Source: Symsagittifera roscoffensis
Lineage: Eukaryota; Xenacoelomorpha; Acoela; Convolutidae
NCBI RefSeq assembly: GCF_963678635.1
Contig: NC_087062.1
Span: 55,006,473-55,070,472 of the forward strand
Reading direction: 5' to 3'
DNA length: 64,000 bases
A program made the position numbers and the translations under genes. Every line of letters starts with the position of its first letter. Positions within the stretch are counted from its first letter, which is position 1. The notes beneath the pieces were generated by a model. The model saw only the letters and a program-made list of their open reading frames with translations. It was not told the DNA's origin and did no database searches. Below, in pieces: positions 44,400 to 56,040 of the stretch.

Positions 44400-44821
44400 T
44401 TGACAAGATTCTCTTGAGAAGAATGGCAGTTTTTTTTCTGTAACCATCTGTAGCTTTTTCTAATTTTATATTTCATTAAGTTATCATTTTGCAGATTAGA
44501 GATACATTGTTTTTGTTTTGTTGCTTTTATTCTCGATTTTTTGTGGGAAATCTTGCCTCTGCTGACCCGATTTTTATTGTGTGTCAGTAGGTCGCTCAAT
44601 TGGGCAAAAGTCGCGAGTAAGCATTGTATCTCGTGGTTTATTTACAGGTTTTTACCGGCTTTGTTAAAGCGTCTCCCGTCGTAAAGATCCGCCCCAAAAC
44701 ACTTGCGAAGTAGATGGCTCTGAAAAGGCTGACTTTAGTTTGTTAATTAATAGAAGTGAAGTTCAAAAGTGTCCTCGACATGCGGTGTTTCTGCAATTTC
44801 ATAAGCTCTGAAAATTTTTCA

Positions 44822-44893
44822 GTCTTTGCACTGGTTCGAGCCAGCGATCTCCTGTTTACAAGACAGTCGCATTAACCACTATGTTACAAAGCT
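44822..44893 (-). pseudogene. Variant tRNA-Thr(TGT)-like copy 26
   Basis: The acceptor is shifted (AGCTTTG/CAAAGAC), the T arm is remodelled (CTGG-CTCGAA-CCAG) and the anticodon stem has an A-G mismatch. The anticodon loop CTTGTAA is normal. Confidence 0.58.
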
Positions 44894-45357
44894 CTGACAA
44901 ATTCTCTTGAGAAGAATGTGATTTTGTTTTTATGTAATCATCTGTCTTGAGAAGAATGTGATTTTGTTTTTATGTAACCATCTGTAGCGTTTTCTAAATT
45001 TAAGTTTCAATAAGTTATCATTTTGCGGATTAGAGATACCTTGTTTCTGTTTTGTTGCTTTTATTCTCGATTTTTTGTGGGAAATCTTGCCTCTGCTGAC
45101 CCGATTTTTATTGTGGGTCAATAGGTCGCTCAATTCGGCTAAAGTCGCTTGTACATTGCATCTCGTCGTTTGTTTAGAGATTTTTATCGGCTTTTTCACA
45201 GCGATCTACAGTGGTAAAGACCTGCCTTAAATCTTTTGCGAAGTAGATGGCTCTGAAAAAACTTGGACATCAGTTTTATAATTAGAAGAAGTGAAGTGTA
45301 AAAGTGTATTTAACATGTAGTTCCTTAGCAAGTTTATAGGCTCTTTAAGATGACTCA

Positions 45358-45429
45358 GGCTTTGGATTGATTCGAACCATCGATCTCCTGTTTACGAGAC
45401 AGGCGCATTAACCACTATGCTACAAAGCC
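45358..45429 (-). tRNA. tRNA-Thr(CGT) copy 27
   Basis: Duplicate of copy 24, with an additional T-stem change (CAATC). Confidence 0.72.
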
Positions 45430-46138
45430 TTATAAACGTGATCTTGAGAAGAATATGAGTTTTTTTAAACCATCTGTAGCGTTTTGTTATTCACATTTTC
45501 ATTGAGTTATCATTTTGTGTAATAGAGTTAGTTTGTTTCTGTTTTTTTTCTTTTATTCTCGATTTTTTGTGGGAAATATTGCCTCCGCTGACCTGATGTT
45601 TATTTTGTATCAGTAGGTCGCTCAATTCGGCAAAAGTCGCGAGTAAGCATTGTATCTCGTTGTTTTTTTATAGGTTTTTATCGGCTTTTTTAAAGCGATC
45701 TTCCGTCGTAAAGATCCGCCCCAAAACACTTGCGAAGTAGAATATGAGTTTTTTTTAAACCATCTGTAGCGTTTTGTTATTTAAATTTTCATTGAGTTAT
45801 CATTTTGTGAAATAGAGCTAGTTTGTTTCTGTTTTATTTCTTTTATTCTCGATTTTTTGTGGGAAGTCCTGCCTCCGCTGACCTGATGTTTATTGTGTAT
45901 CAGTAGGTCGCTCAATTCGGCAAAAGTCGCGAGTAAGCATTGTATCTCGTTGTTTATTTAGAGGTTTTTATCGGCTTTTTTAAAACGTTCTCCCGTCATA
46001 AAGATCCACCCTAAAACACTTGCGAAGTAGATGGCTCTGAAAACGCTGACTTCAGTTTGTTGATTAGTAGAAGTGAAGTTTAAAAGTCTCCTCGACTTGC
46101 GATGTTTCTGCAAGAGTATAGGCTCAGAAAATCTTTCA

Positions 46139-46210
46139 GGCTTTAGACGGATTCGAACCATCGATCTCCTTTTTACAAGACAGACGCATTAACCACTATG
46201 CTACAAAGCC
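46139..46210 (-). tRNA. tRNA-Thr(TGT) copy 28
   Basis: Duplicate of copy 25, with the same weakened anticodon stem. Confidence 0.58.
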
Positions 46211-46622
46211 TTGACAAGATTCTCTTGAGAAGAATGGCAGTTTTTTTTCTGTAACCTTTTCTAATTTTATATTTCATTAAGTTATCATTTTGCAGATTAG
46301 AGATACATTGTTTTTGTTTTGTTGCTTTTATTCTCGATTTTTTGTGGGAAATCTTGCCTCTGCTGACCCGATTTTTATTGTGTGTCAGTAGGTCGCTCAA
46401 TTGGGCAAAAGTCGCGAGTAAGCATTGTATCTCGTGGTTTATTTACAGGTTTTTACCGGCTTTGTTAAAGCGTCTCCCGTCGTAAAGATCCGCCCCAAAA
46501 CACTTGCGAAGTAGATGGCTCTGAAAAGGCTGACTTTAGTTTGTTAATTAATAGAAGTGAAGTTCAAAAGTGTCCTCGACATGCGGTGTTTCTGCAATTT
46601 CATAAGCTCTGAAAATTTTTCA

Positions 46623-46694
46623 GTCTTTGCACTGGTTCGAGCCAGCGATCTCCTGTTTACAAGACAGTCGCATTAACCACTATGCTACAAAGCT
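46623..46694 (-). pseudogene. Variant tRNA-Thr(TGT)-like copy 29
   Basis: Duplicate of copy 26, but with the normal TAGCATAG A box. Confidence 0.58.
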
Positions 46695-47129
46695 CTGACA
46701 AATTCTCTTGAGAAGAATGTGATTTTGTTTTTATGTAATCATCTGTCTTGAGAAGAATGTGATTTTGTTTTTATGTAACCATCTGTAGCGTTTTCTAAAT
46801 TTAAGTTTCATTAAGTTATCATTTTGCGGATTAGAGATACATTGTTTCTGTTTTGTTGCTTTTATTCTCGATTTTTTGTGGGAAATCTTGCCTCTGCTGA
46901 CCCGATTTTTATTGTGTGTCAGTAGGTCGCTCAATTGGGCAAAAATCGCGAGTAAGCATTATATCTCGTGGTTTATTCACAGGTTTTTACCGGCTTTGTT
47001 AAAGCGTCTCCCGTCGTAAAGATCCGCCCCAAAACACTTGCCAAGTAGATGGCTCTGAAAGAAGTGAAGTTTAAAAGTGTCCTCGACATGCGGTGTTTCT
47101 GCAATTTTATAGGCTCTGAAAATTTTTCA

Positions 47130-47200
47130 GTCTTTGGACTGGTTCGAGCCATCGATCTCCTGGTTACAGCCGGTCGCATTAACCACTATGCTACAAAGCC
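47130..47200 (-). pseudogene. Variant tRNA-Thr-like copy 30 with a 6-nt anticodon loop
   Basis: Anticodon arm ACCGG-CTGTAA-CCAGG, related to copies 14 and 16. The 5' acceptor strand is the normal GGCTTTG, leaving one mismatch. Confidence 0.6.
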
Positions 47201-47661
47201 TTGACAAGATTCTCTTGAGAAGAATGTGATTTCGTTTTTATGTAACCATCTGTCTTGAGAAGAATGTGATTTTGTTTTTATGTAACCATCTGTAGCGTTT
47301 TCTAATTTTAAGTTTCATTAAGTTATCTTTTTGCGGATTAGAGATACATTGTTTCTGTTTTGTTGCTTTTATTCTCGATTTTTTTGTGGGAAATCTTGCC
47401 TCCGCTGACCTGATGTTTATTGTGTATCAGTAGGTCGCTCAATTCGTCAAAAGTCGCGAGTAAGCATTGTATCTCGTTTATATAGAGGTTTCTATCGGCT
47501 TTTTAAAGCGATCTCCCGTCTTAAAGATCCGCCCTAAAACACTTGCGAAGTAGATGGCTCTGAAAACGCTGACTTTAGTTTGTTAATTAGTAGAAGTGAA
47601 GTTTAAAAGTCTCCTCGACATGCGGTGTTTTTGCAAGTTTGTAGGCCCTGAAAAAGTTTCA

Positions 47662-47733
47662 GGCTTTGGACGGATTCGAACTATCGATCTACTGTTTACA
47701 AGACAGGCGCATTAACCACTATGCTACAAAGCC
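47662..47733 (-). tRNA. tRNA-Thr(TGT) copy 31
   Basis: Intact acceptor and D arm. One mismatch each in the T stem (GATAG) and anticodon stem (ACAGT). Confidence 0.7.
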
Positions 47734-48158
47734 TTGACAAGGTTCTCTTGAGAAGAATGTGAGTTTGTTTTTATTTAACCATCTGTAGCTTTTTCTAATT
47801 TTAAGTTTCATTAAGTTATCATTTTGCGGATTAGAGATACATTGTTTCTGTTTTGTTGGTTTTATTCTCAATTTTTCGTGGGAAATCTTGCCTCTGCTGA
47901 CCTGATATTTATTGTGTGTCAATGGGTCGCTCAATTCGGCAAAAGTCGCTTGTACATTTCATCTCGTCGTTTATTTAGAGATTTTTATCGGCTATTTCAC
48001 AGCGATCTCCAGTGGTAAAGACCTGCCTTAATTCTTTTGCGAATTAGATGGCTCTGAAAAGACTTGGACATCAGTTTTATAATTAGAAGAAGTGAACTGT
48101 AAAAGTGTATTCGACATTTAGTTGTTTAGTAAGTTTATAGGCTCTATAAGATGACTCA

Positions 48159-48230
48159 GGCTTTGGACGGATTCGAACCATCGATCTCCCGTTTACGAGA
48201 CAGGCGCATTAACCACTATGCTACAACGCC
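48159..48230 (-). tRNA. tRNA-Thr(CGT) copy 32
   Basis: One acceptor mismatch (GGCGTTG). The anticodon stem is kept by a G-U pair (ACGGG). Confidence 0.68.
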
Positions 48231-48655
48231 TTGACAAGATTACCTTGAGAAGAATGTGAGTTTGTTTTTATGTAACCATCTGTAGCGTTTTCTAATTTTA
48301 AGTTTCATTAAGTTATCATTTTGCGGATTAGAGATACATTGTTTCTGTTGTCTTGCTTTTATTCTCGATTTTTTTGTGGGAAATCTTGCCTCCGCTGACC
48401 TGATGTTTATTGTGTATCAGTAGGTCGCTCAATTCGACAAAAGTCGCGAGTAAGCATTGTATCTCGTTGTTTATATAGAGGTTTTTATCGGCTTTTTTAA
48501 TGCGAGCTCCCTTCGTAAAGATCCGCCCTAAAACACTTGCGAAGTAGATGGCTCTGAAAGCGCTGACTTTAGTTTGTTAATTAGTAGAAGTGAAGTTTAA
48601 AAGTCTCCTCGACATGCGGTGTTCTTGCAAGTTTGTAGGCCCTGAAAAACTTTCA

Positions 48656-48727
48656 GGCTTCGGACGTATTCGAACTGTCGATCTACTGTTCACAAGACAG
48701 GCGCATTAACCACTATGCTACAAAGCC
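48656..48727 (-). tRNA. tRNA-Thr(TGT) copy 33
   Basis: The loop is CTTGTGA (base 38 changed). Small changes in the T stem and anticodon stem. G-U in the acceptor (CGAAGCC). Confidence 0.62.
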
Positions 48728-49147
48728 TTAACAAGATTCTCTTCAGAAGAATGAGAGTTTGCTTTTATGTAACCATCTGTAGCATTTTCTATTTTAAAGT
48801 TTCATTAAATTATCATTTTGCTGTTTAGAGATACATTGTTTCTGTTTTGTTGCTTTTATTCTCGATTTTTTTGAGAAGTCTTGCCTCTGCTGACCTGATA
48901 TTTCTTGTGTGTCAATAGGTCGCTTAATTCGTCAAAAGTCGCGAGTAAGCATTGTATCTCGTTTATATAGAGGTTTCTATCGGCTTTTTCAAAGCGATCT
49001 CCCCTCGTAAAGATCCGCCCTAAAACACTTGCGAAGTAGATGGCTCTGAAAACGCTGACTTTAGTTTGTTAATTAGTAGAAGTGAAGTTTAAAAGTCTCC
49101 TCGACATGCGGTGTTTTTGCAAGTTTGTAGGCCCTGAAAAACTTTCA

Positions 49148-49219
49148 GGCTTTGGACGGATTCGAACTATCGATCTACTGCTTACTAGACAGGCGCATTA
49201 ACCACTATGCTACAAAGCC
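49148..49219 (-). tRNA. tRNA-Thr(AGT) copy 34
   Basis: Loop CTAGTAA gives the third Thr isoacceptor. Acceptor and D arm are perfect. The anticodon stem has a C-U mismatch (GCAGT) and the T stem one mismatch. Confidence 0.68.
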
Positions 49220-49631
49220 TTGCAAATATGGTCTTGAGAAGAATATGAGTTTTTTTTATTAAACATCTTTAGCGTTTTGTTATTTAAATTTTTCATTCAG
49301 TTGTCATTTTGCGAAGTAGACTTTGTTTGTTTCTGTTTTGTTGCTTTTATTCTCGAGTTTTTATGGGAAATCTGGCCTCCGCCGACCTGATGTTTTTTGT
49401 GTATCAGTAGCTTGCTCAATTCGGCAAAAGTCGCGAGTAAGCACTGTATCTCGTTGTTTATTTAGAGGTTTTTATCGGCTTTTTTAAAGCAATCTCCCGT
49501 CGTGAAGATCCGCCCCTAAAACACTGGCAAAGTAGATGGCTCTGAAAAGGCTGACTTTAGTTTGTTAATTAGTAGAAGTGAAGTTTAAAAGTCTCCTCTA
49601 CATGCGGTTTGTAGGCTCTGAAAATTTTTCA

Positions 49632-49703
49632 GGCTTTGGACGGATTTGAACTGTCGATCTACTGTTCACAAGACAGGCGCATTAACCACTATGCTACAAA
49701 GCC
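49632..49703 (-). tRNA. tRNA-Thr(TGT) copy 35
   Basis: T loop TTCAAAT (still a valid B-box form). Loop base 38 is G, as in copy 33. Acceptor intact. Confidence 0.62.
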
Positions 49704-50124
49704 TTAACAAGGTTCTCTTGAGAAGAGTCAGAGTTTGTTTTTATGTAACCATCTGTAGCATTTTCTATTTTAAAGTTTCATTAAATTATCATTTTGCTGT
49801 TTAGAGATACATTGTTTCTGTTTTGTTGCTTTTATTCTCGATTTTTTGTGAGAAATCTTGCCTCTGCTGACCTGATATTTCTTGTGTGTCAATAGGTCGC
49901 TCAATTCGTCAAAAGTCGCGAGTAAGCATTGTATCTCGTTTATATAGAGGTTACTATTGGCTTTTTTAAAGCGATCTCCCCTCGTAAAGATCCGCCCTAA
50001 AACACTTGCGAAGTAGATGGCTCTGAAAACGCTGACTTTAGTTTGTTAATTAGTAGAAGTGAAGTTTAAAAGTCTCCTCGACATGCGGTGTTTTTGCAAG
50101 TTTGTAGGCCCTGAAAAACGTTCA

Positions 50125-50196
50125 GGCTTTGGACGGATTCGAACTATCGATCTACTGTTTACAAAACAGGCGCCTTAACCACTATGCTACAAAGCC
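50125..50196 (-). tRNA. tRNA-Thr(TGT) copy 36
   Basis: The loop is TTTGTAA (C32 changed). One D-stem change (AAGG in place of AATG). Acceptor intact. Confidence 0.62.
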
Positions 50197-50619
50197 TTGC
50201 AAATATGGTCTTGAGAAGAGTATAAGTTTTTTTATTAAACATCTTCAGCGTTTTGTTATTTAATTTTTTCATTCAGTTGTCATTTTGCGTAGTAGACTTT
50301 GTTTGTTTCTGTTTTGTTGCTTTTATTCTCGAGTTTTTATGGGAAATCTTACCTCCGCCGACTTGATGTTTTTTGTGTATCAGTAGCTTGCTCAATTCGG
50401 CAAAAGTCGAGAGTAAGCACTGTATCTCGTTGTTTATTTAGAGGTTTTTATCGGCTTTTTTAAAGCAATCTCCCGTCGTGAAGATCCGCCCCTAAAACAC
50501 TGGCGAAGTAGATGGCTCTGAAAAGGCTGACTTTAGTTTGTTAATTAGTAGAAGTGAAGTTTAAAAGTCTCCTCTACATGCGGTGTTTCTGAAAGTTTAG
50601 AGGCGCTTGAAAATTTTCA

Positions 50620-50691
50620 GGCTTTGGACGGATTTGAACTATCGATCTCCTGTTTACATGACAGGCACATTAACCACTCTGCTACAAAGCC
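50620..50691 (-). tRNA. tRNA-Thr(TGT)-like copy 37 with U33 lost
   Basis: The loop is CATGTAA: anticodon TGT is kept but the universally conserved U33 is A, which argues against function. The anticodon stem and acceptor are perfect. Confidence 0.55.
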
Positions 50692-51109
50692 TTGACAAGA
50701 TTCTCTCTGTGAGTTTGTTTTTATGTAACCATCTGTAGCGTTTTCTATTTTTAAGTTTCATTAAGCTATCATTTTGCGGATTAGAGATACATTGTTTCTG
50801 TTTTGTTGCTTTTATTCTCGATTTTTTTTAGGGAAATCTTGCCTCTGCTGACCTGATGTTTATTATATGTCAATAGGTCGCTCAATTCGGTAAAAGTCGC
50901 TTGTACATTGCATCTCGTCGTTCATTTAGAGATTTTTATCGGCTTTTTCAAAGCGATCTCCAGTGGTAAAGACCTGCCTTAAATCTTTTGCAAATTAGTT
51001 GGCTCTGAAAAGACTTGGACATCAGTTCTATAATTAGAAGAAGTGAAGTGTAAAAGAGTATTCAACATGTAGTTATTTAGCAAGTTTATAGTCTCTATAA
51101 GATGACTCA

Positions 51110-51181
51110 GGCTTTGGACGGATTCGAACCATCCATCTCCTGTTTTCGAGACAGGCGCATTAACCACTAAGCTACAAAGCC
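51110..51181 (-). tRNA. tRNA-Thr-body copy 38 with anticodon CGA
   Basis: Loop CTCGAAA in a perfect CCTGT/ACAGG stem gives CGA (Ser UCG). Acceptor GGCTTTG/CAAAGCC, T arm and B box are intact. The variable loop is short (AGATG), unlike a genuine tRNA-Ser. Differs from neighbouring CGT copies mainly at position 36. Confidence 0.65.
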
Positions 51182-51591
51182 TTGCAAACAGGATCTTGAC
51201 AAGAATATGAGTTTTTTTATTAACCATCTGTAGCGTTTTGTTATTTAAATTTTCATTGAGTTATCATTATGTGTAGTAGAGTTAGTTTGTTTCTGTTTTA
51301 TTTCTTTTATTCACGATTTTTTTGTGGAAAATCTTGCCTCCGCTGACCTGATGTTTATTGTGTATCAGTAGGTCGCTCAATTCGGCAAAAGTCGCGAGTA
51401 AGCATTGTTTCTCGATGTTTATTTAGAGGTTTTTATCGGCTTTTTTAAAGCAATCTCCCGTCGTAAAGATCCGCCCTAAAACACTTGCGAAGTAGATGGC
51501 TCTGAAAACGCTGACTTTAGTTTGTTAATTAGTAGAAGTGAAGTTTGAAAGTGTCCTCGACATGCGGTGTTTCTGCTCTGAAACTCTTTCA

Positions 51592-51663
51592 GGCTTTGGA
51601 CGGATTCGAACCATCGATCTACTGTTTACAAGACAGGCGCATTAACCACTATGTTACACAGCC
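51592..51663 (-). tRNA. tRNA-Thr(TGT) copy 39
   Basis: One acceptor mismatch (GGCTGTG), an A-box change (TAACATAG) and an anticodon-stem C-U mismatch (ACAGT). Confidence 0.6.
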
Positions 51664-52086
51664 TTGACAAAATTCTCTTGAGAAGAATGTGATTTTAATT
51701 TTATGTAACCATCTGTAGCGTTTTCTAATTTTAAGTTCCATTAAGTTATCATTTTGCGGATTAGAGATACATTGTTTCTGTTTTGTTGCTTCTAGTCTCG
51801 ATACTTTGTGGGAAATCTTGCCTATGCTGACCTGATATTTATTGTGTGTAAGTAGGTCACTCAATTCGGCAAAATTCGCGAGTAAGCATTGTATCTCGTG
51901 GTTTTTTTACAGGTTTTTACCGGCTTTTTCAAAGCGTCTCCCGTCTTAAAGATCCGCGCTAAAACACCTGCGAAGTAGATGGCTCTAAAAAGGCTGACTT
52001 TAGTTTGTTAATTAGTAGAAGTGAAGTTTAAAAGTGTCCTCGACATGCGGTGTTTCTGCAAGTTTATATGCTCTGTAAATCTTTCA

Positions 52087-52158
52087 GGCTTTGGACGGAT
52101 TCGAACTATCGATCTGCTGTTTACTAGACAGGCGAATTAACCACTTTGCTACTAAGTC
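52087..52158 (-). pseudogene. tRNA-Thr(AGT)-like copy 40, degenerate
   Basis: Anticodon AGT, but the 5' acceptor strand is GACTTAG, the D stem is disrupted and the anticodon stem has a mismatch. Confidence 0.62.
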
Positions 52159-52588
52159 TTGACAAGTTTCTCTTGAGAAGATTGTGAGTTTGTTTTTATG
52201 TAACCATCTTTAGCATTTTCTATTTTTAAGTTTGATCAAGCTATCATTTTGCTGTTTAGAGATACATTGTTTCTGTTTTATTGCTTTTATTCTCGATTTT
52301 TTGTGAGAAATCTTGCCTCTGTTGTCCTGATATTTATTGTGTGTCAATAGGTCGCTCAATTCGGCAAAACTCGCTTGTACATTGCATCTCGTCGTTTCGT
52401 TTTTTAAGAGATTTTTATCGGCTTTTTCACAGCGATCTCCAGTGGTAAAGACCTGCCTTAAATCTTTTGCGAATTAGATGGCTCTGAAAAGACTTGGACA
52501 TCAGCTTTATAATTAGAAGAATTGAAGTGTAAAAGTGTATTCGACATGTAGTTGTTTAGCAAGTTTATAGGCTCTATAAGATGACTCA

Positions 52589-52660
52589 GGCTTTGGACGG
52601 ATTCGAATAATCGATCTCCTGTTTACGAGACAGGTGCATTAACCACTATGCTACAAAGCC
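52589..52660 (-). tRNA. tRNA-Thr(CGT) copy 41
   Basis: Acceptor and D arms perfect. The T stem is altered (GATTA), so the B box is ATTCGAATCC. Confidence 0.63.
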
Positions 52661-53090
52661 TTGACAAGTTTCTCTTGAGAAGATTGTGAGTTTGTTTTTA
52701 TGTAACCATCTTTAGCATTTTCTATTTTTAAGTTTCATCAAGCTATCATTTTGCTGTTTAGAGATACATTGTTTCTGTTTTATTGCTTTTATTACCGATT
52801 TTTTGTGAGAAATCTTGCCTCTGCTGACCTGATATTTATTGTGTGTCAATAGGTCGCTCAATTCGGCAAAAGTCGCTTGTACATTGCATCTCGTCGTTTC
52901 GTTTATTAAGAGATTTTTATCGGCTTTTTCACAGCGATCTCCAGTGGTAAAGACCTGCCTTAAATCTTCTGCGAATTAGATGGCTCTGAAAAGACTTGGA
53001 CATCAGCTTTATAATTAGAAGAAGTGAAGTGTAAAAGTGTATTCGATATTTAGTAGTTTAGTAAGTTTATAGGCTCTATAAGATGACTCA

Positions 53091-53162
53091 GGCTTTGGAC
53101 GGATTCGAACCATTGATCTCCTGTTTACGAGACAAGCGCATTAAACACTATGCTACAAAGCC
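53091..53162 (-). tRNA. tRNA-Thr(CGT) copy 42
   Basis: All stems form. Small changes are in the D loop (GTGTTTA), one variable/T-stem base and a G-U in the anticodon stem. Confidence 0.75.
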
Positions 53163-53586
53163 TTGCAATTATGGTCCTGAGAAGAATATGAGTTTTTGTT
53201 ATTAAACATCTTTAGCGTTTTGTTTTTTAAATTTTTCATTCAGTTGTCATTTTGCGTAATAGACTTTGTTTGTTTCTGTTTTAGTGCTTTTATTCTCGAG
53301 TTTTCATGGGAAATCTTGCCTCCGCCGACCTGATGTTTTTTGTGTATCAGTAGCTTGCTCAATTCGGCAAAAGTCGCGAGTAAGCTTTGTATCTCGTTGT
53401 TTATTTGGAGGTTTTTATCGGCTTTTTTAAAGCAATCTCCCGTAGTGAAGATCCGCCCCTAAAACGCTGGCCAAGTAGATGGCTCTGAAAAGGCTGACTT
53501 TACTTTGTTAATTAGTAGAAGTGAAGTTTAAAAGTCTCCTCGACATGCTTTGTTTCTGCAAGTTTAAAGGCGCTTACAAATTTTCA

Positions 53587-53658
53587 GGTTTTGAACGGAT
53601 TTGAACTATCGATCTCCTGTTTACAAGACAGGCACATTAACCACTCTGCTACAAAGTC
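53587..53658 (-). pseudogene. tRNA-Thr(TGT)-like copy 43, degenerate
   Basis: The acceptor is GACTTTG against CAAAACC, with two mismatches. The D stem is altered (GCAG/ATGT). The anticodon arm is perfect. Confidence 0.58.
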
Positions 53659-54055
53659 TTGACAAGTTTCTCTTGAGAAGAATGTGAGTTTGTTTTTATG
53701 TAACCATCTCTAGCGTTTTCTATTTTCAAGTTTCATTAAGCTATCATTTTGCGGATTAGAGATATATTGTTTCTGTTTTGTTGCTTTTATTCTCGATTTT
53801 TTGTGGGAAATCTTGCCTCTGCTGACCTGATATTTATTGTGTGTCAATAGGTCGCTCAGTTCGGCAAAAGTCGCTTGTACATTGCATCTCGTCGTTTATT
53901 TAGAGATTTTTATCGGTTTTTTCACAGCGATCTCCAGTGGTTAAGACCTGCCTTAAATCTTTTGCAAATTAGATGGCTCTGAAAAGAAGCGAAGTGTAAA
54001 AGTGTATTTATCATGTAGTTGTTTAGCAAGTTTATAGGCTCTATAAGATGACTTA

Positions 54056-54127
54056 GGCTTTGGACTGATTCGAACCATCGATCTCCTGTTTACGAGACAG
54101 GCGCATTAACCACTATGCTACAAAGCC
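54056..54127 (-). tRNA. tRNA-Thr(CGT) copy 44
   Basis: Intact except one T-stem mismatch (CAGTC). Confidence 0.76.
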
Positions 54128-54533
54128 TTGGAAATATGATCTTGAGAAGAATATGAGTTTTTTTAAGCATCTGTAGCGTTTTGTTATTTAAATTTTCATT
54201 GAGTTATCATTTTGTGTAGTACAGTTAGTTTGTTTCCGTTTTATTCCTTTTAGTCTCGATTTTTTGTGGGAAATCTTGCCTCCGCTGACCTGATGTTTAT
54301 TGTGTATCAGTAGGTCGCTCAATTTGGCCAAAGTCGCGAGTAAGCATTGTATCTCGTTGTTTATTTAGAGGTTTTTATCGGCTTTTTTAAAGCGATCTCC
54401 CGTCGTAAAGATCCTCCCTAAAACACTTGCGAAGTAGATGGCTCTGAAAACGCTGACTTTAGTTTGTTAATTAGTAGAAGTGAAGTTTAAAAGTGTCCTC
54501 AACATGAGGTGTTTCTGCTCTGAAACTATTTCA

Positions 54534-54605
54534 GGCTTTGAACGGATTCGAACTATCGCTCTTTTGTTTTCTAGACAGGCGCATTAACCACTATGCTACA
54601 AAGCC
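54534..54605 (-). tRNA. tRNA-Thr-body copy 45 with anticodon AGA
   Basis: Loop CTAGAAA gives AGA (Ser UCU). The acceptor is near-intact and the D arm is normal, but the anticodon stem is weakened (CCTGT/ACAAA) and the T stem has a mismatch. Likely less stable than copies 38 and 50. Confidence 0.5.
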
Positions 54606-55030
54606 TTAACAAGATTCTCTTGAGAAGAATGTGAGTTTGTTTTTATGTAACCATCTTTAGCATTTTCTATTTTTAAGTTTCATTAAGCTATCATTTTGCT
54701 GATTAGAGATACAATGTGTCTGTTTTGTTGCTTTTATTCTCGATTTTTTTGTGAGAAATCTTGCCTCTGCTGACCTGATATTTATTGTGTATCAATAGGT
54801 CGCTCAGTTCGGCAAAAGTCGCTTGTAAATTGCATATCGTCGTTTCTTAAGAGATTTTTATCGGCTTTTTCACAGCGATCTCCAGTGGTAAAGACCTGCC
54901 TTAAATCTTTTGCGTTTAGATGGCTCTGAAAAGACTTGGACATCAGCTTTATAACTAGAGGAAGTGAAGTGTAAAAGTGTATTCGACATTTAGTAGTTTA
55001 GTAAGTTTATAGGCTCTATAAGATGACTCA

Positions 55031-55100
55031 GGCTTTGGACGGACGAACCATCGATCTTCTGTTTACGAGACAAGCGCATTAACCACTATGCTACAAAGCC
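55031..55100 (-). pseudogene. tRNA-Thr(CGT) copy 46 with a 2-nt T-loop deletion
   Basis: 70 nt. The T loop is TTCGT (5 nt), so the B box is GGTTCGTCC. Acceptor, D and anticodon arms are intact. First of five copies with this change. Confidence 0.65.
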
Positions 55101-55524
55101 TTGCAATTATGGTCCTGAGAAGAATATGAGTTTTTTTCATTAAACATCTTAAGCGTTTTGTTATTTAAATTTTTCATTCAGTTGTCATTTTGCGTAATAG
55201 ACTTTATTTGTTTTTGTTTTGTTGCTTTTGTTCTCGATTTTTTGTGGGAAATCTTGCCTCCTCTGACCTGATGTTTATTGTGTATCAGTAGGTTGCTCAG
55301 TTCGGCAAAAGTCGCGAGTAAGCATTGAATCTCGTTGTTTATTTAGAGGTTTTTATCGGCTTTTTTAAAGCAATCTCCCGTCGTGAAGATCCGCCCCTAA
55401 AACACTGGCGAAGTAGATGGCTCTGAAAAGGCTGATTTTAGTTTGTTAATTAGTAGAAGTGAAGTTTAAAAGTCTCCTCGACATGCGGTGTTTCTGCAAG
55501 TTTATAGGCTCTTAAAAATTTTCA

Positions 55525-55596
55525 GGCTTTGAACGGATTTGAACTATCGATCTCCTGTTTACAAGACAGGCACATTAACCACACTGCTACAAAGTC
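55525..55596 (-). tRNA. tRNA-Thr(TGT) copy 47
   Basis: One acceptor mismatch (GACTTTG), T loop TTCAAAT, and a changed D stem (GCAG/ATGT). Confidence 0.55.
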
Positions 55597-55968
55597 TTGA
55601 CAAGTTATTCTTGAGAAGATTGTGAGTTTGTTTTTATGTAACCATCTCTAGCGTTTTCTATTTTGTTGCTTTTATTCTCGATTTTTTGTGAGATATCTTG
55701 CCTCTGCTGACCTGATGTTTATTGTATGTCAATAGGTCGCTCAATTCGGTGAAAGTCGGTTGTACATTGCATCTCGTCGTTTGTTTAGAGATTTTCATTG
55801 GCTTTTTCACAGCGATCTCCAGTGGTAAAGACCTGCCTTAACTCTTTTGCGAATTAGATGGCTCTGAAAAGACTTGGACATCAGTTTTATAATTAGAAGA
55901 AGTGAAGTGTAAAAGTGTATTCAACATGTAGTTGTTTAGTAAGTTTACAGGCTCTATAAGATGACTCA

Positions 55969-56040
55969 GGCTTTGGACGGATTCGAACCATCGATCTCCT
56001 GTTTACGAGACAGGCGCATTAACCACTATGCTATAAAGCC
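55969..56040 (-). tRNA. tRNA-Thr(CGT) copy 48
   Basis: Consensus throughout except A7, which opens the last acceptor pair. Confidence 0.75.

Noticed and set aside
51110-51181. Calling the CGA, AGA and TGA copies genuine tRNA-Ser genes
   Set aside because: They lack the long variable arm of tRNA-Ser and are otherwise identical to the Thr-type bodies beside them, so only the anticodon is Ser-like.
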